Assembly: GCF_012927305.1 (NCBI RefSeq)
Contig: NZ_JABBGH010000002.1
Location: 682,001 to 746,000 of the forward strand
Reading direction: 5' to 3'
Source: Hymenobacter polaris
GTDB taxonomy: Bacteria; Bacteroidota; Bacteroidia; Cytophagales; Hymenobacteraceae
Length of the DNA stretch: 64,000 nt
The notes beneath the pieces were generated by a model that did no database searches, was not told the DNA's origin, and was given only the letters and a program-made list of their open reading frames with translations. The position numbers and the translations under genes were made by a program. Positions 36,732 through 45,431 of this stretch are shown in pieces (within the stretch, counting starts at the first letter, position 1; every line of letters begins with the position of its first letter).

Positions 36732-37946
36732 ATGACTGACTTCCATGCTGCCGATTTTACACTTGCCCCAGCCGCGCCGGCGGGCGAAGCCACGGCGCTG
36801 CCAGCCACCCCCGCGGCCGCCGCGGCGGCCGCCGCCCAGCTAGCTGCCCGGCTGCTCGGCCAGGCGGCGGTTACCGATGTGGCCGGGGGCTTCCCCACGC
36901 TCGAAATGCAGTGGTTGCGCGAGGCCGGCTTGCTGGCCGCCCCGCTGCCCATGAGCCAGGGCGGTGCCGGCCTGGGCGAGCCCGCCCACACCCTGGCTTT
37001 GCTGCAAACCCTTTACCACCTAGGCCGGGGCAACCTGGCAGTAGGCCGCCTCTGGGAAGGCCACTGCAACGCCCTGCTGCTGGTGCGCCGCTTTGGCACC
37101 CCCGCCCAGCAGGCGCGGGCGGCGGCCGATGCCCGCGCCGGCCACTTATTCGGGGTCTGGAACACCGAGAACCCCGCCGAGGGCGTGCGCCTGGAGCCTT
37201 TGCCCAATGCGCAGGGCTACCGGCTGCACGGCGCCAAAACTTTCGCCTCGGGCGCCGGCCAGGTGAGCCGGGCCTTGCTTACGGGAGCGCTGCCCGACAA
37301 GCAGGGCTGGCAGCTGCTGCTGCTGCCCGCCGACCAGCAAGCCCCCACCCTCGACCGCAGCTTCTGGCGGCCCCTCGGCATGCGGGCCACCGCCAGCTTC
37401 CGGGCCCAGGTAGAGGGCCTGGAAATCGCGCCGTCGGACCTCATCGGCCAGCCCAACGACTATTACCAGCAGCCTTGGTTTGGGGGTGGAGCGGTGCGCT
37501 TCGCGGCCGTGCAGTTGGGCGGCGCGGCCGCCGTGCTCGACGAAACCCGGCGCTTTCTGCGCCGCCAGCACCGCACCGACGACCCCTACCAGCGCCAGCG
37601 CCTGGGCGAGCTGCTGGTGCTGCACGAAGCCGGCCAGCGCTGGCTGCAGGGCGCCGCCGAGCACGCCGCGCTGCCCGCCGGTGCCACTGTCCCCGACCCG
37701 GCCCGCCTGGCTACCATCGCCGCCTACGCCAACCTGATGCGCACGGCCACCGAGGAAATCTGCCTCACCACCCTGCGCCTGGCCGAGCGCTGCGTGGGCG
37801 CCCGCGGTCTGCTGCAGCCCGAGCCCTTCGAGCGCTTGCACCGCGACCTCACCCACTACCTGCGCCAGCCCGCTCCCGACGCCGCCTTGGCCGATGCCGG
37901 CCGCTTCGCGCTCGCCTCCGACAAGCCGGCCTACCAGCTTTTTTAG
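36732..37946 (+). CDS. Acyl-CoA dehydrogenase family flavoprotein
   Basis: 404 residues. The start is an Ala-rich stretch, then the all-helical N-domain (LAALQ/PMSQGGAGLGEPAHTLALLQ), the central beta-domain (LFGVWNTENPAEGVRLEPL, GYRLHGAKTFASGAGQVS), and the helical C-domain (GAVRFAAVQLGGAAAVLDETRRFLRRQ, AERCVGARGLLQPEPFERLHRDL). I cannot place the catalytic glutamate with confidence, so dehydrogenation of an acyl thioester is a family-level guess. It begins a tight run with a PIG-L deacetylase and a methyltransferase, which suggests biosynthetic rather than fatty-acid-degrading use. Confidence 0.85.
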   Translation: MTDFHAADFTLAPAAPAGEATALPATPAAAAAAAAQLAARLLGQAAVTDVAGGFPTLEMQWLREAGLLAAPLPMSQGGAGLGEPAHTLALLQTLYHLGRGNLAVGRLWEGHCNALLLVRRFGTPAQQARAAADARAGHLFGVWNTENPAEGVRLEPLPNAQGYRLHGAKTFASGAGQVSRALLTGALPDKQGWQLLLLPADQQAPTLDRSFWRPLGMRATASFRAQVEGLEIAPSDLIGQPNDYYQQPWFGGGAVRFAAVQLGGAAAVLDETRRFLRRQHRTDDPYQRQRLGELLVLHEAGQRWLQGAAEHAALPAGATVPDPARLATIAAYANLMRTATEEICLTTLRLAERCVGARGLLQPEPFERLHRDLTHYLRQPAPDAALADAGRFALASDKPAYQLF

Positions 37947-38064
37947 GCCCTAGGGCTAACTGAATGCTGATTGGGCCGTAGGCAAAACCCTGGGCCCTGG
38001 CTGCTGCAATGCGCTGGCGGGCCCTAGGAGCGCCCAGTTGGGTAGCTCGTCGCCACTTATCAGC

Positions 38065-38793
38065 ATGGCCATTCCGTTTACTGAGTACCCGCTGCGCCCG
38101 GCCAGCTACGCCGCCACACTGGGCCGCACCGTGATTGTGGTGCCCCACCCCGACGATGAGGCCCTAGGCTGCGGCGGCCTGCTAGCCCTGCTGCGGCAGG
38201 CAGGCCTGCCCGTGGCCGCCGCCCTGGTTAGCGACGGTACCATGTCGCACCCGCACTCGCAGGACTTTCCGGCGCCCGCCCGGCGCGAGCTGCGCTACGC
38301 CGAGCTGCGCCACGCCCTGGCCGTGCTGGGCGTGGATGAAAACCGCGAGGTGCTGTACCTGGGCCTGCCCGACAGCCAGGTGCCTAGCCAGGGTCCCGCG
38401 TTTGAGGCGGCGGCCGACCGCCTGGCTGCTTTCCTGGCCGATAAGCAGGCCGACACCGTGCTGGTGCCCTGGCGCCGCGACCCGCACCCCGACCACCGCG
38501 CCACGGCCGCCCTGGTGGCCGCCGCGTTGGCCCGCCTGCCCCAGCCCCCGCGCCGCCTCGAGTATATGGTGTGGGCCTGGGAGCGCGCCGCCCCCGCCGA
38601 CCTACCCCAGCCGGGCGAAGGCACCGGCTTCCGACTGGACGTGGCCGCCGTGCTGCCCCAGAAGCAGCGGGCCATTGCCGCGCACCGCTCGCAGCTGGCC
38701 CCTGGCACCATCGCCGACGACCCTAGCGGCTTTCTGCTGTCGGCGCACATGCTCAGCCACTTTGCCCAGCCGTTTGAGGTGTACATTGAATAA
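38065..38793 (+). CDS. PIG-L (LmbE-like) family deacetylase
   Basis: 242 residues from the ATG at 38065. The zinc motif is complete: VVPHPDDEALGCGG with H28, D30 and D31, and the later histidine in RRDPHPDHRATAAL. The family removes acetyl groups from N-acetylglucosamine-type substrates such as GlcNAc-PI, GlcNAc-Ins or bacillithiol and mycothiol precursors. It lies 118 bp after the acyl-CoA dehydrogenase and 21 bp before the methyltransferase. The neighbouring glycosyltransferase points to deacetylation of a glycan or sugar conjugate. Confidence 0.92.
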   Translation: MAIPFTEYPLRPASYAATLGRTVIVVPHPDDEALGCGGLLALLRQAGLPVAAALVSDGTMSHPHSQDFPAPARRELRYAELRHALAVLGVDENREVLYLGLPDSQVPSQGPAFEAAADRLAAFLADKQADTVLVPWRRDPHPDHRATAALVAAALARLPQPPRRLEYMVWAWERAAPADLPQPGEGTGFRLDVAAVLPQKQRAIAAHRSQLAPGTIADDPSGFLLSAHMLSHFAQPFEVYIE

Positions 38794-38814
38794 AACGCTC
38801 GCTACCTTCTGGCT

Positions 38815-39414
38815 ATGAACGACCAACACCCCGACTCCCTGCCCCCCAATTATTTCGACGATGTGTACCGGGCCAGCAACGACCCCTGGGCCTTCACTAG
38901 CAGCCCCTACGAGCGCGCCAAATACGCCGATACGCTGGCGGCCCTGCCGCGCCCGCACTACCCTAGGGCCTTCGAGATTGGCTGCTCTATTGGGGTGCTC
39001 ACGGCGCAGCTAGCGCCGCGTTGCGGCCACCTGCTGAGCGTAGACGTGAGCGAGGCGGCCCTAACCCAGGCCCGGCAGCGCTGCGCCAGCCTGCCCCAGG
39101 TAGAGATAAGGCGCCTGCAAGTACCCAACGAGTTTCCGGCCGGTCAGTTCGACCTGATTTTGCTGTCAGAAGTGGGCTACTACTGGTCACGGCCCGACCT
39201 GACGCGCGCCGCCGACCAACTACTGGCGGCCCTAGGGCCCGGCGGCCAGCTGCTACTGGTGCACTGGACCCCCTTCGTACCCGACTACCCCCAGACCGGC
39301 GACGAAGTGCACGCGTTTTTTCTGGAGAAAACCCGGCCCGGTGGCCCCCTGCGGCACTTGCACGGCCACCGCGCCGATAACTACCGGCTCGACCTGCTGG
39401 AAAAGGCCAACTAG
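38815..39414 (+). CDS. NodS-like SAM-dependent methyltransferase
   Basis: 199 residues. NYFDDVYRASNDPWAFTSSPYERAKY at the N-terminus and motif I AFEIGCSIGVLTAQLA near residue 53-68 match the NodS/nodulation-methyltransferase group, followed by LLSVDVSEAALTQAR (motif II) and FDLILLSEVGYYW (motif IV). NodS N-methylates the deacetylated amino sugar of chitooligosaccharide Nod factors after NodB deacetylation. By analogy this enzyme could N-methylate the amine exposed by the PIG-L enzyme encoded immediately upstream, but that is inference. Confidence 0.85.
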   Translation: MNDQHPDSLPPNYFDDVYRASNDPWAFTSSPYERAKYADTLAALPRPHYPRAFEIGCSIGVLTAQLAPRCGHLLSVDVSEAALTQARQRCASLPQVEIRRLQVPNEFPAGQFDLILLSEVGYYWSRPDLTRAADQLLAALGPGGQLLLVHWTPFVPDYPQTGDEVHAFFLEKTRPGGPLRHLHGHRADNYRLDLLEKAN

Positions 39415-39474
39415 GGTTAATACGTACTGCGCCTGAAGCGGAAGTTACTCACCATATAAGGGTCGGTTGCAAAA

Positions 39475-39509
39475 GAGCGTCTTGCTTCGGCAAGCCTGGC
39501 AAGGCGCTC
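39475..39509. terminator. Weak stem-loop after the methyltransferase
   Basis: Arms 39475-39485 (gagcgtcttgc) and 39499-39509 pair with one mismatch, followed by cctttg on the plus strand. The rest of the 39415-39628 gap between the convergent methyltransferase and glycosyltransferase shows nothing else. Confidence 0.4.
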
Positions 39510-39628
39510 CTTTGCTGCTGTGGATATTTCCTGCCAATACCAGCACGCGAGAAACTACGCTGCGCTTAAGATCATTAGCTCGGCCTGAATCCCTAGGGCA
39601 CTGCTGTGGCAGAAAGCGGCTGCCGCTG

Positions 39629-40870
39629 CTACACGGCTCCCTTCACGCCCTCGCGCAAGTAGCGCCGGAGGTCACGCAGCGCGCCCGAAAGGGGCACGGG
39701 CAGCACAGCCCCGCGGGTGGCTTCCACCCATTGCCACAGTGTCCCAAATGCTGCGGTGGCGCGGGCTTGCTGTAAAAGCTGAGCTGGAGTTACTTCCAGT
39801 GCCTGAGCCAGGCGGGCCAGCTCGGGCCCCACGGCGCGGGCGCCTTGCTGGTGCCAGGCGCGCAGGCGGCGGCGTGCGCGCCACACCCGCGCCAGCTCGT
39901 GGGGGCAGGGAACGTGCAGCTCGCCCTGTTGGGCGCTCAGGTGCTCCCACTCGCGCAGCTGCCATGACAGGCCCACCTCGACGCGGCCACAGCGCCGGGC
40001 CGAGGTATATACCTGGGCGTGAAGGCTGTGGCGCACCGGCAAGTCTTGAGCGCACAGCAGTTGCCACAAGGCCTCATCTTCTAGATAAGGTACTGCTGGC
40101 ATGCCGCCCACGCGGCGGTAGGCCCGCACCGTGAGGGCCAGGCTGGCGCCGTAGTGCTGGTGGTGGCAGGGCCAGCGGTCGGCCGTGCAGGGGTCGAGGC
40201 GGTCTTCGAGCTGGCGTAGCAGCACGCGGTAGGCGGCGTCGTACACCTGGATGCGGCGCACCGGGCAGGGCTCCACCGCCGCCGAGGTTTGGGTGAGGAT
40301 GCGTCCCCCCACGGCTTCGGCCCCGCGCTCTATCTCGCGCAGGTTGGCGGCCACCCACGTGGAGGCGGCCAGCGTGTCGGCATCGGTGCTGAGCAGTACG
40401 CCAGTGGCGCCAATGGTGGTTTCGAGGCGGCGGGCGGCCTCATCGAGCAGCAGGCGGCGGGCGCGGCCTACGTGGGCATGCGCGGGCGGTAGGGCTAGCT
40501 CGGCCACGTGCACCACTAGGCTAGGGTGGCGGCGGGCCGCTTGGCGCACAGCCGCCGCCGTGCGGTCGCGGCAGTTGTTGGCCAGCACAATCACCTCAAT
40601 CATGCCGACGGGTAGCCGCTGGCCGTCGAGGGTGGTTTGGGCAGCTAGCGCGGCCAGGGTGGCGGGTAGCGCCGCCGCTTCGTCCTTGGCCGGAATAATG
40701 ACGCAGGCCTGCAGGGCACCGTCGGGCGGCGGCAGTTGGCGGCGGAGCGTGTGCTCCAACTGCTGCAGCTCGGTGGCCGGCGCAGGGGGCAGCAGGGAGG
40801 GGGCCGGCGGAGCAGCGGCCGTAGCCTCCCGCGTAGCGTGGAAGCGGGCCGGCGTGGCGAAATGGTCCAT
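39629..40870 (-). CDS. GT2 family glycosyltransferase
   Basis: 413 residues from the ATG at 40870. After a Pro/Ala-rich leader the GT-A fold begins at ACVIIPAKDEAAALPATLAAL, with MIEVIVLANNCRDRTAA and the metal-binding DxD-type segment VLLSTDADTLAASTW. Later elements are AAYRVLLRQLEDRLDPCTAD and PYLEDEALWQLL, where the acidic pair could be the catalytic base. There are no obvious membrane helices. It converges on the acyl-CoA dehydrogenase/PIG-L/methyltransferase run, and I believe these four families co-occur in other phyla. Donor and acceptor are unknown. Confidence 0.85.
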   Translation of the reverse strand: MDHFATPARFHATREATAAAPPAPSLLPPAPATELQQLEHTLRRQLPPPDGALQACVIIPAKDEAAALPATLAALAAQTTLDGQRLPVGMIEVIVLANNCRDRTAAAVRQAARRHPSLVVHVAELALPPAHAHVGRARRLLLDEAARRLETTIGATGVLLSTDADTLAASTWVAANLREIERGAEAVGGRILTQTSAAVEPCPVRRIQVYDAAYRVLLRQLEDRLDPCTADRWPCHHQHYGASLALTVRAYRRVGGMPAVPYLEDEALWQLLCAQDLPVRHSLHAQVYTSARRCGRVEVGLSWQLREWEHLSAQQGELHVPCPHELARVWRARRRLRAWHQQGARAVGPELARLAQALEVTPAQLLQQARATAAFGTLWQWVEATRGAVLPVPLSGALRDLRRYLREGVKGAV

Positions 40871-41060
40871 AGAGGCGGTTATGTACGCCGCCCTAAGCAG
40901 AAGGATTGAGGCTAGGCCCAAGAAATTAGCGCTATTTTAATTCGCTCATCCACTGTTCATTCACTAGACATTTGTAATTATTTGCTTGTCAGTATGAAAA
41001 GCCCTTTATAGCCGACCTAACAATTTTAGCCAAGGAGCCATTCACTAGCGAGCGACCACC

Positions 41061-41099
41061 AAAAAAGCCGCGCCGCCCAGCGAGGGCAGCGCGGCTTGG
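41061..41099 (-). terminator. Terminator of the barrel-protein gene
   Basis: On the minus strand the stem AAGCCGCGC (41089-41097) pairs with GCGCGGCTT (41065-41073), followed by a T-run. It lies about 30 bp after the stop at 41130. The rest of the gap 40871-41060 is AT-rich with no gene visible. Confidence 0.75.
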
Positions 41100-41129
41100 T
41101 GGCGCGGACGGGCCTAGGGCCATCCGCGC

Positions 41130-42359
41130 TTAAAAAGCCTCGCCGATGGCAAAGTAGAAGCCAGGGTCGGTGCCGAAGGCGTAGTCGAAGCGAAGGTTCA
41201 CCCGGTCGCGGCGAATGAAGTTGAAGCGTGCCCCGATGCCCCCCGCCGTATGGATGCCCCCAAACGTGTAGTCGCTGATGTTGTAGCCCACCTGCCCTAC
41301 GCCCAGGAACGCGGCCCCGTCGAGGCGCCAAAACAAGTGCTGGCGCAGCTCGGCCTGGGCCGTCATCAGCTGGCGGTCGCGGAAGCGCTGCTCGTAGATG
41401 CCGCGCATCAGGTTGGCGTTGTCGTAGAGCGTACCCCCTAGGTTGGCCCCAATGCCGGCCAGCCCGTACCACGGCACATTGCCCGAGTGAAACTGCCCCA
41501 GAAACTGCAGCGCCAGGATGGTCTTGTCGCTGAAGATGCGCTGGTAGTGGCGGGCGTCAATCTGGTAGCGCACGAAGTTGTAGTCGGAGCCCACAAACTT
41601 GCCGTTGAACATCACCTGCAAGTCCAGCAAATTACCTTTGGAAGCAGCCAGGGCTACGTCGCGGCTATCGAGGGTATAGACTGGGCCGATGCCCGAGAGG
41701 CTAAAATTGAGGCGCTGGCGCTGGTCGAGGCGCGGGTCCAGGTTGAAATAGTTTTGCGTAGCCGGGTCACCAGCTGGGTTAATCTGGTCGCCGTCGTCGT
41801 TCACCCGTCCCTGCTCCTGCGAAAGGTTGTAGACCCGCGAGAGGCGGTACTGCAAGCCTAGGAACTGGTTTTTAGCAATGCTTTTCTGTACGCGCTGATT
41901 GATAATAAACAGCTGAAAATCAAGGAATGAGCGGTGGGCATTGGTGACCGCTGGCGCCTCATTGCCGATGCCGAAGTAATAAAGCCGGTTTTTGTAAGAG
42001 CTGATTTCACCATTAAGGTAAAATTTCTCGCCGGGCGAGTAAACAGTGTGCACGAACTGCACCAGCGACTGGCTCTTTTGGGTAGTCCAGAACTGCACGC
42101 GGGCGTTGGAAGCGCGGGTGGTCGTGTCCTGCCCCAGTCGGCCGCTCAGCAAGCCGCCCAGGCCGTAGCCCGCCCCGGTTTCCTGCTGATAAAACAGCAC
42201 CGGCACCGGCAGAATCGTAATCTTGTTGGGCTTAGCGGCGTTGGGGGCCTTGGCCGTATTAACGGCCTGGCGGGTAGTGTCGGCTGGGGTAGTTTGCCCA
42301 TAGCTAGCCCCCGCGGTGCCCACTAATAAGCCAAGTGCTAGTAGCGAAAAAAGGCGCAT
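41130..42359 (-). CDS. BamA/TamA-type outer-membrane barrel protein
   Basis: 409 residues: signal peptide MRLFSLLALGLLVGTAGASY then GQ, a short Asn/Pro/Lys linker, and then only barrel, with no POTRA domain. Repeated amphipathic strands (YGLGGLLSGRLG, FYLNGEISSYKNRLYYFGIG, GIGARFNFIRRDRVNLRFDYAFG) and the terminal FYFAIGEAF with C-terminal Phe are surface-antigen (D15) features. Such short barrels are common in Bacteroidota, with unknown cargo. It is inserted in the outer membrane by BAM. The stop is followed by a good terminator. Confidence 0.85.
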   Translation of the reverse strand: MRLFSLLALGLLVGTAGASYGQTTPADTTRQAVNTAKAPNAAKPNKITILPVPVLFYQQETGAGYGLGGLLSGRLGQDTTTRASNARVQFWTTQKSQSLVQFVHTVYSPGEKFYLNGEISSYKNRLYYFGIGNEAPAVTNAHRSFLDFQLFIINQRVQKSIAKNQFLGLQYRLSRVYNLSQEQGRVNDDGDQINPAGDPATQNYFNLDPRLDQRQRLNFSLSGIGPVYTLDSRDVALAASKGNLLDLQVMFNGKFVGSDYNFVRYQIDARHYQRIFSDKTILALQFLGQFHSGNVPWYGLAGIGANLGGTLYDNANLMRGIYEQRFRDRQLMTAQAELRQHLFWRLDGAAFLGVGQVGYNISDYTFGGIHTAGGIGARFNFIRRDRVNLRFDYAFGTDPGFYFAIGEAF

Positions 42360-42465
42360 ACAAAAGTTCAGGTGAAGCGTAGATGCGCCGCTAACGCAAA
42401 TAGCCCCGCTACGGTTGGCACGGAGCTTGTGTACGGCGGCGCCCGCTGGCTGCCCAGGCGAAACC

Positions 42466-43431
42466 CTAGGCCAGCAGCATGCTCAAAACCCCCGCCAGCA
42501 TAATGCCCTTGCACCAGGCGCTCAACTGCCGAAAATGGCGCCGCCGGTCGGCCCGCGCCAGCTGGCGCGCTAGGGCTAGCAGTGGCAGCGCCACCAAGGC
42601 CAGCAGCCAGGCGCCCAGCCGGTAGTGGTGCCAGGCCAGCAGCTGCCCGCCGGCGCCCAGCACCAGCGCTCCCAGGCCCAGCAAGAAAAACCCCGCCACC
42701 CACTTGCTGCGCGCCACGCCCCACACCAGCGGCAGGGTGCGGCAGCCGTGCTGGGCATCGCCGCGCATGTCCTCCACGTCCTTCACAATCTCGCGCACCA
42801 TCGTCAGCAAGAAAGCCGCCAGCGCGTAGAGCCACACCGCCTCGCGGCCCGTAAGCAGCTGCAGCTCGGGCAGCACCACCAGCGCCGCCGTGAGGGCCGC
42901 AATGCTGGCATTGCCCACCAGCGCCACCCGCTTGAAGCGCGCCGAGTAGCCCCACAGCAGCAGCGCCGCGCTGGCCGTCACCAGGCCCAGCACCAGCATT
43001 TGGCGCTTGCCGCTGCCCGCCAGCACCGCCAGCGCAATGCCCAAGCCACTGAGCACCAGATGGGTGAGCATGGCGCGGCGGCGCGTGAGCAGCCGGCCCA
43101 CCACCAGCCGGTCGGGCCGGTTGATGGCGTCAATCTTCACATCGTAGTAGTCGTTGATGACGTAGCCGGCCGCCGCCACCAGCAGCGCGCCCAGCACCAG
43201 CAGCCCAAAGCGCTGGGTGAGCACCACCCCTAGGGGCTGCCCCGGCAGCAGCAGCGGCCCGCGCACCAGCAGCAGGCACAGCAGCATAATGGCCAGGTTA
43301 GGCCAGCGCACCAGCCCCGGCAGGGCCCACCGCAGCCGCGCGGCCCGCTCGGGGCCCGGCAGCAGGTCATCGTCGGCGGGGGCGGCAGAGGTAGGGGAGG
43401 GCGGCAAGACAGGGGCGGTAAGGGAGTGCAT
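42466..43431 (-). CDS. UbiA family prenyltransferase
   Basis: 321 residues, eight or nine hydrophobic helices. The first Mg-diphosphate motif is NDYYDVKIDAINRPDR (N93-D94, D97, D101) and the second is EIVKDVEDMRGDAQHG. UbiA enzymes join a prenyl diphosphate to an aromatic or polar acceptor in the membrane; many Bacteroidota members are annotated geranylgeranylglycerol-phosphate geranylgeranyltransferase-like, but the acceptor (quinone precursor, heme or other) cannot be read here. It has the same orientation as the csp, iscX and ferredoxin genes upstream. Confidence 0.9.
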   Translation of the reverse strand: MHSLTAPVLPPSPTSAAPADDDLLPGPERAARLRWALPGLVRWPNLAIMLLCLLLVRGPLLLPGQPLGVVLTQRFGLLVLGALLVAAAGYVINDYYDVKIDAINRPDRLVVGRLLTRRRAMLTHLVLSGLGIALAVLAGSGKRQMLVLGLVTASAALLLWGYSARFKRVALVGNASIAALTAALVVLPELQLLTGREAVWLYALAAFLLTMVREIVKDVEDMRGDAQHGCRTLPLVWGVARSKWVAGFFLLGLGALVLGAGGQLLAWHHYRLGAWLLALVALPLLALARQLARADRRRHFRQLSAWCKGIMLAGVLSMLLA

Positions 43432-43483
43432 AACTACGGTGAGCTCGGGTGCCTACCAGCCTGGCTTGGTCCGGCCCAGGGCG

Positions 43484-43678
43484 CTACAGCTTGCGCACGT
43501 TCACGGCGTTGAGGCCCTTGCGGCCCTGCTGCGTGTCAAACGCTACGCGGTCGTGCTCCTGCACCTGGGTGCCGTTGAGACCGGACGCGTGTACAAAAAA
43601 ATCCTGCCGGGTTTCATCGTCGGTGATGAAGCCGTAGCCCTTTTCCTCGTTGAAAAACTTAACGGTGCCTTGCTTCAT
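43484..43678 (-). CDS. Cold-shock domain protein
   Basis: 64 residues, a complete cold-shock domain. RNP1 reads KGYGFI and RNP2 reads DFFVHAS; the start MKQGTVKFFNEEKGYGFI is canonical. It binds single-stranded RNA or DNA and acts as an RNA chaperone. It lies 16 bp after iscX on the same strand, so the two are probably co-transcribed. Confidence 0.95.
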   Translation of the reverse strand: MKQGTVKFFNEEKGYGFITDDETRQDFFVHASGLNGTQVQEHDRVAFDTQQGRKGLNAVNVRKL

Positions 43679-43694
43679 AGCGAATAGGCGGGGC

Positions 43695-43931
43695 TTACTG
43701 GTGGTCGCGCCACTCGTACACCCACTTGGCTTGAATCTGCTCTAGGTGGCCCTCGTTGGCTTGCTCGCGGGTGCCGGCAAAGTTGGGCAGCTCCACCACC
43801 CAGTCGAGCAACTCGGTAAAGCGGATGCGGTAAATCTTGGCTTCCGAAAAGTCATCGCCAAACTTCTCGTAGAGCGCCATGGCAATGTCTTCGTGGTCAG
43901 CCCAGTGCATGGGCGGCTCGTAGTGGTTCAT
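43695..43931 (-). CDS. iscX: Fe-S cluster assembly accessory protein IscX
   Basis: 78 residues. MHWADHEDIAMALYEKFGDDF and the central IRFTELLDWVVELPNF match IscX (YfhJ), a small acidic protein that binds the cysteine desulfurase IscS and iron and tunes cluster assembly. The family length is about 66-70, so this copy has a few extra N-terminal residues (MNHYEPP). It sits directly downstream of the adrenodoxin-type ferredoxin, as in isc operons, although iscS, iscU and the chaperones are not in this window. Confidence 0.92.
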   Translation of the reverse strand: MNHYEPPMHWADHEDIAMALYEKFGDDFSEAKIYRIRFTELLDWVVELPNFAGTREQANEGHLEQIQAKWVYEWRDHQ

Positions 43932-43938
43932 CTTTTTA

Positions 43939-44024
43939 GAATTGTGAATTACAAATTATAAATCATGAATGAGCTATCATCATTAGCGCTTGCCGCTAAT
44001 TCATAATTCCCCATTCATAATTAA
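43939..44024. repeat. AT-rich ATTCATAATT-type palindromic spacer
   Basis: The left part 43939-43970 (gaattgtgaattacaaatta...) and right part 43997-44024 (taattcataattccccattc...) are loosely complementary and built from short repeats of attcataatt. Similar spacers occur at 21107-21142 and 55932-56020. Confidence 0.6.
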
Positions 44025-44027
44025 ATA

Positions 44028-44360
44028 TTAGTGCCCCAGGAAGTTTTGGGGTGGCAGCAGCACTACCACTTCCAGGCCCTGATTGGGTAGCACGCACTGG
44101 CAGGCTAGGCGCGAGTTGATGCGCGGGTTGATGGCGCGGTCAATAAAGTCTTCTTCCTTCTCGGAAATGTCGGGCAGCTCGTCGAGGCCTTGCTCGACGT
44201 AGATGTGGCAGGTGCTGCAGCCGCATACGCCGCCGCAGTTATGCTGGAGCTTAATGCCGTTGTTGAGGGCCACGTCGAGTACCGACTCGCCGCTGGCTCC
44301 CACGTGGGTTTGGGCCGGCTGGCCATCCTGAAACTGAAAAACGATGGTAGAGGGAGACAA
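44028..44360 (-). CDS. fdx: 2Fe-2S ferredoxin, adrenodoxin (isc) type
   Basis: 110 residues. The cluster ligands are C42-x5-C48-x2-C51 and C87 (NCGGVCGCSTC and RLACQC), the isc-ferredoxin spacing; C46 and C89 are extra cysteines. The frame opens with TTG (MSPSTIVFQF); no close ATG is available. It supplies electrons for Fe-S cluster assembly together with IscX encoded next door. A TACCTTTG promoter element lies 35 bp upstream. Confidence 0.92.
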   Translation of the reverse strand: MSPSTIVFQFQDGQPAQTHVGASGESVLDVALNNGIKLQHNCGGVCGCSTCHIYVEQGLDELPDISEKEEDFIDRAINPRINSRLACQCVLPNQGLEVVVLLPPQNFLGH

Positions 44361-44394
44361 AACGTAAGGTGCCGGCTAGGCGCTGTTAAAGCCC

Positions 44395-44402
44395 CAAAGG
44401 TA
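44395..44402 (-). promoter_or_regulatory. -7 element TACCTTTG upstream of fdx
   Basis: Exact -7 match on the minus strand, 35 bp before the ferredoxin start, in the gap after the DUF2520 gene. Confidence 0.55.
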
Positions 44403-44426
44403 CGCTGCTGCCCGTCGCCGCCCGCC

Positions 44427-45242
44427 TTAGCCCCCGGCCGCCGCCTGAATGCTGGCCGACAGCTCGGCGTAGAGGTGCTGCCAGGCGGGGTGGGCGGCCA
44501 GAGCGGCGGCGTGGGAAGCCAGGGTGGGCGCATCGTGGCGCACGGCGGGCCCGGTTTGCACCGCAAAGGCATTGGGCTCGGCCGCCAGGGCCTTAGCCAC
44601 GGTTTCGTGCACTAGCGGGTGCAGCAGCTCGAAGGGCAGGGCGGCCTCGGCCAGTAGAGTTTGGGCTAGGCCCAGCAGGTGGTTGGTGAAGTTGCTGGCA
44701 AACACGGCCCCCAGGTGCAGCCGCAGCCGCTGCGCCGAGCCCAGGTGCGCAACGTGCTCGCTCAGGCTGCGCGCCAGGGTGAGTAGCAGGGCCTCGGCGG
44801 CGGGCGTGGCGGCCTCCACAAACAGCGGCACCGTGGGCCAGGCAATGGCGCGGCCGGCACTAAAAGTTTGGAGCGGGTAAAGTACGCCACCCTGCACCAG
44901 AGGCGCGGCCTCGAACACAGCCAGCGGCAGGGCCCCGGCCAGGTGGGCCACCACGGCGCCGGGCGGCCAGGGCAGCGTGGCTAGCAGCGCGGGCACGGCG
45001 GCATCGGGCACGGCCAGCAGGTAGGCATCGGCCGGGGGCAGGGCGCCTAGGGCCTCGGCGGCGGGCAAGGCGCGGCAGCCAGGCAGGCGCGCGGCCAGCG
45101 CCACCGCCGGGCCCGGCGCGCGGCTGCTCACAAACACCACCTGGTGGCCGGCCGCCACTAGCGCCGGCCCTAGGGCGGCGGCTACGCGCCCCGCCCCCAA
45201 TAGCCCCAGGCGCAGCGAAGAAGAAAGCGAATGGTCCGCCAC
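44427..45242 (-). CDS. Rossmann-like and DUF2520 domain protein
   Basis: 271 residues, opening with GTG. The N-terminal nucleotide-binding segment LRLGLLGAGRVAAALGPAL has the G-x-G-x-x-A pattern of NAD(P)-dependent reductases (F420-/6-phosphogluconate-like), and the C-terminal half (GVLYPLQTFSAGRA, HLGAVFASNFTNHLLGLA) is the DUF2520 helical domain with its conserved histidine and asparagine. It resembles ketopantoate-reductase or pyrroline-carboxylate-reductase-like enzymes; the substrate is unknown. The Ala content is very high. Confidence 0.88.
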   Translation of the reverse strand: MADHSLSSSLRLGLLGAGRVAAALGPALVAAGHQVVFVSSRAPGPAVALAARLPGCRALPAAEALGALPPADAYLLAVPDAAVPALLATLPWPPGAVVAHLAGALPLAVFEAAPLVQGGVLYPLQTFSAGRAIAWPTVPLFVEAATPAAEALLLTLARSLSEHVAHLGSAQRLRLHLGAVFASNFTNHLLGLAQTLLAEAALPFELLHPLVHETVAKALAAEPNAFAVQTGPAVRHDAPTLASHAAALAAHPAWQHLYAELSASIQAAAGG

Positions 45243-45431
45243 GGCAAAAAACTGAAAAAAGACGCGAAAAAAAGGGTGCGTATGGCCCGCCCAAAGAGGC
45301 CCTAAAGGAGCAGGTAAGCCCCTGGCCGGGAGCGGTAGCAGTTCTGCGCCTAGCCCCTGCGGCGGGAGCTTACCCGCGGCAAGTTTAGGCGGCGGCCTTT
45401 ACCGGTCCTACTCCCGTTAGCCTTTCCGCTC

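Noticed and set aside
36911..37963. 350-codon open frame inside the acyl-CoA dehydrogenase
   Set aside because: Same strand, shifted frame, low-complexity Arg/Pro/Ala composition; the dehydrogenase frame has clear domain motifs.
41487..42326. Open frames antisense to the barrel protein
   Set aside because: Shadow frames; the minus strand has a signal peptide, C-terminal Phe and a terminator.
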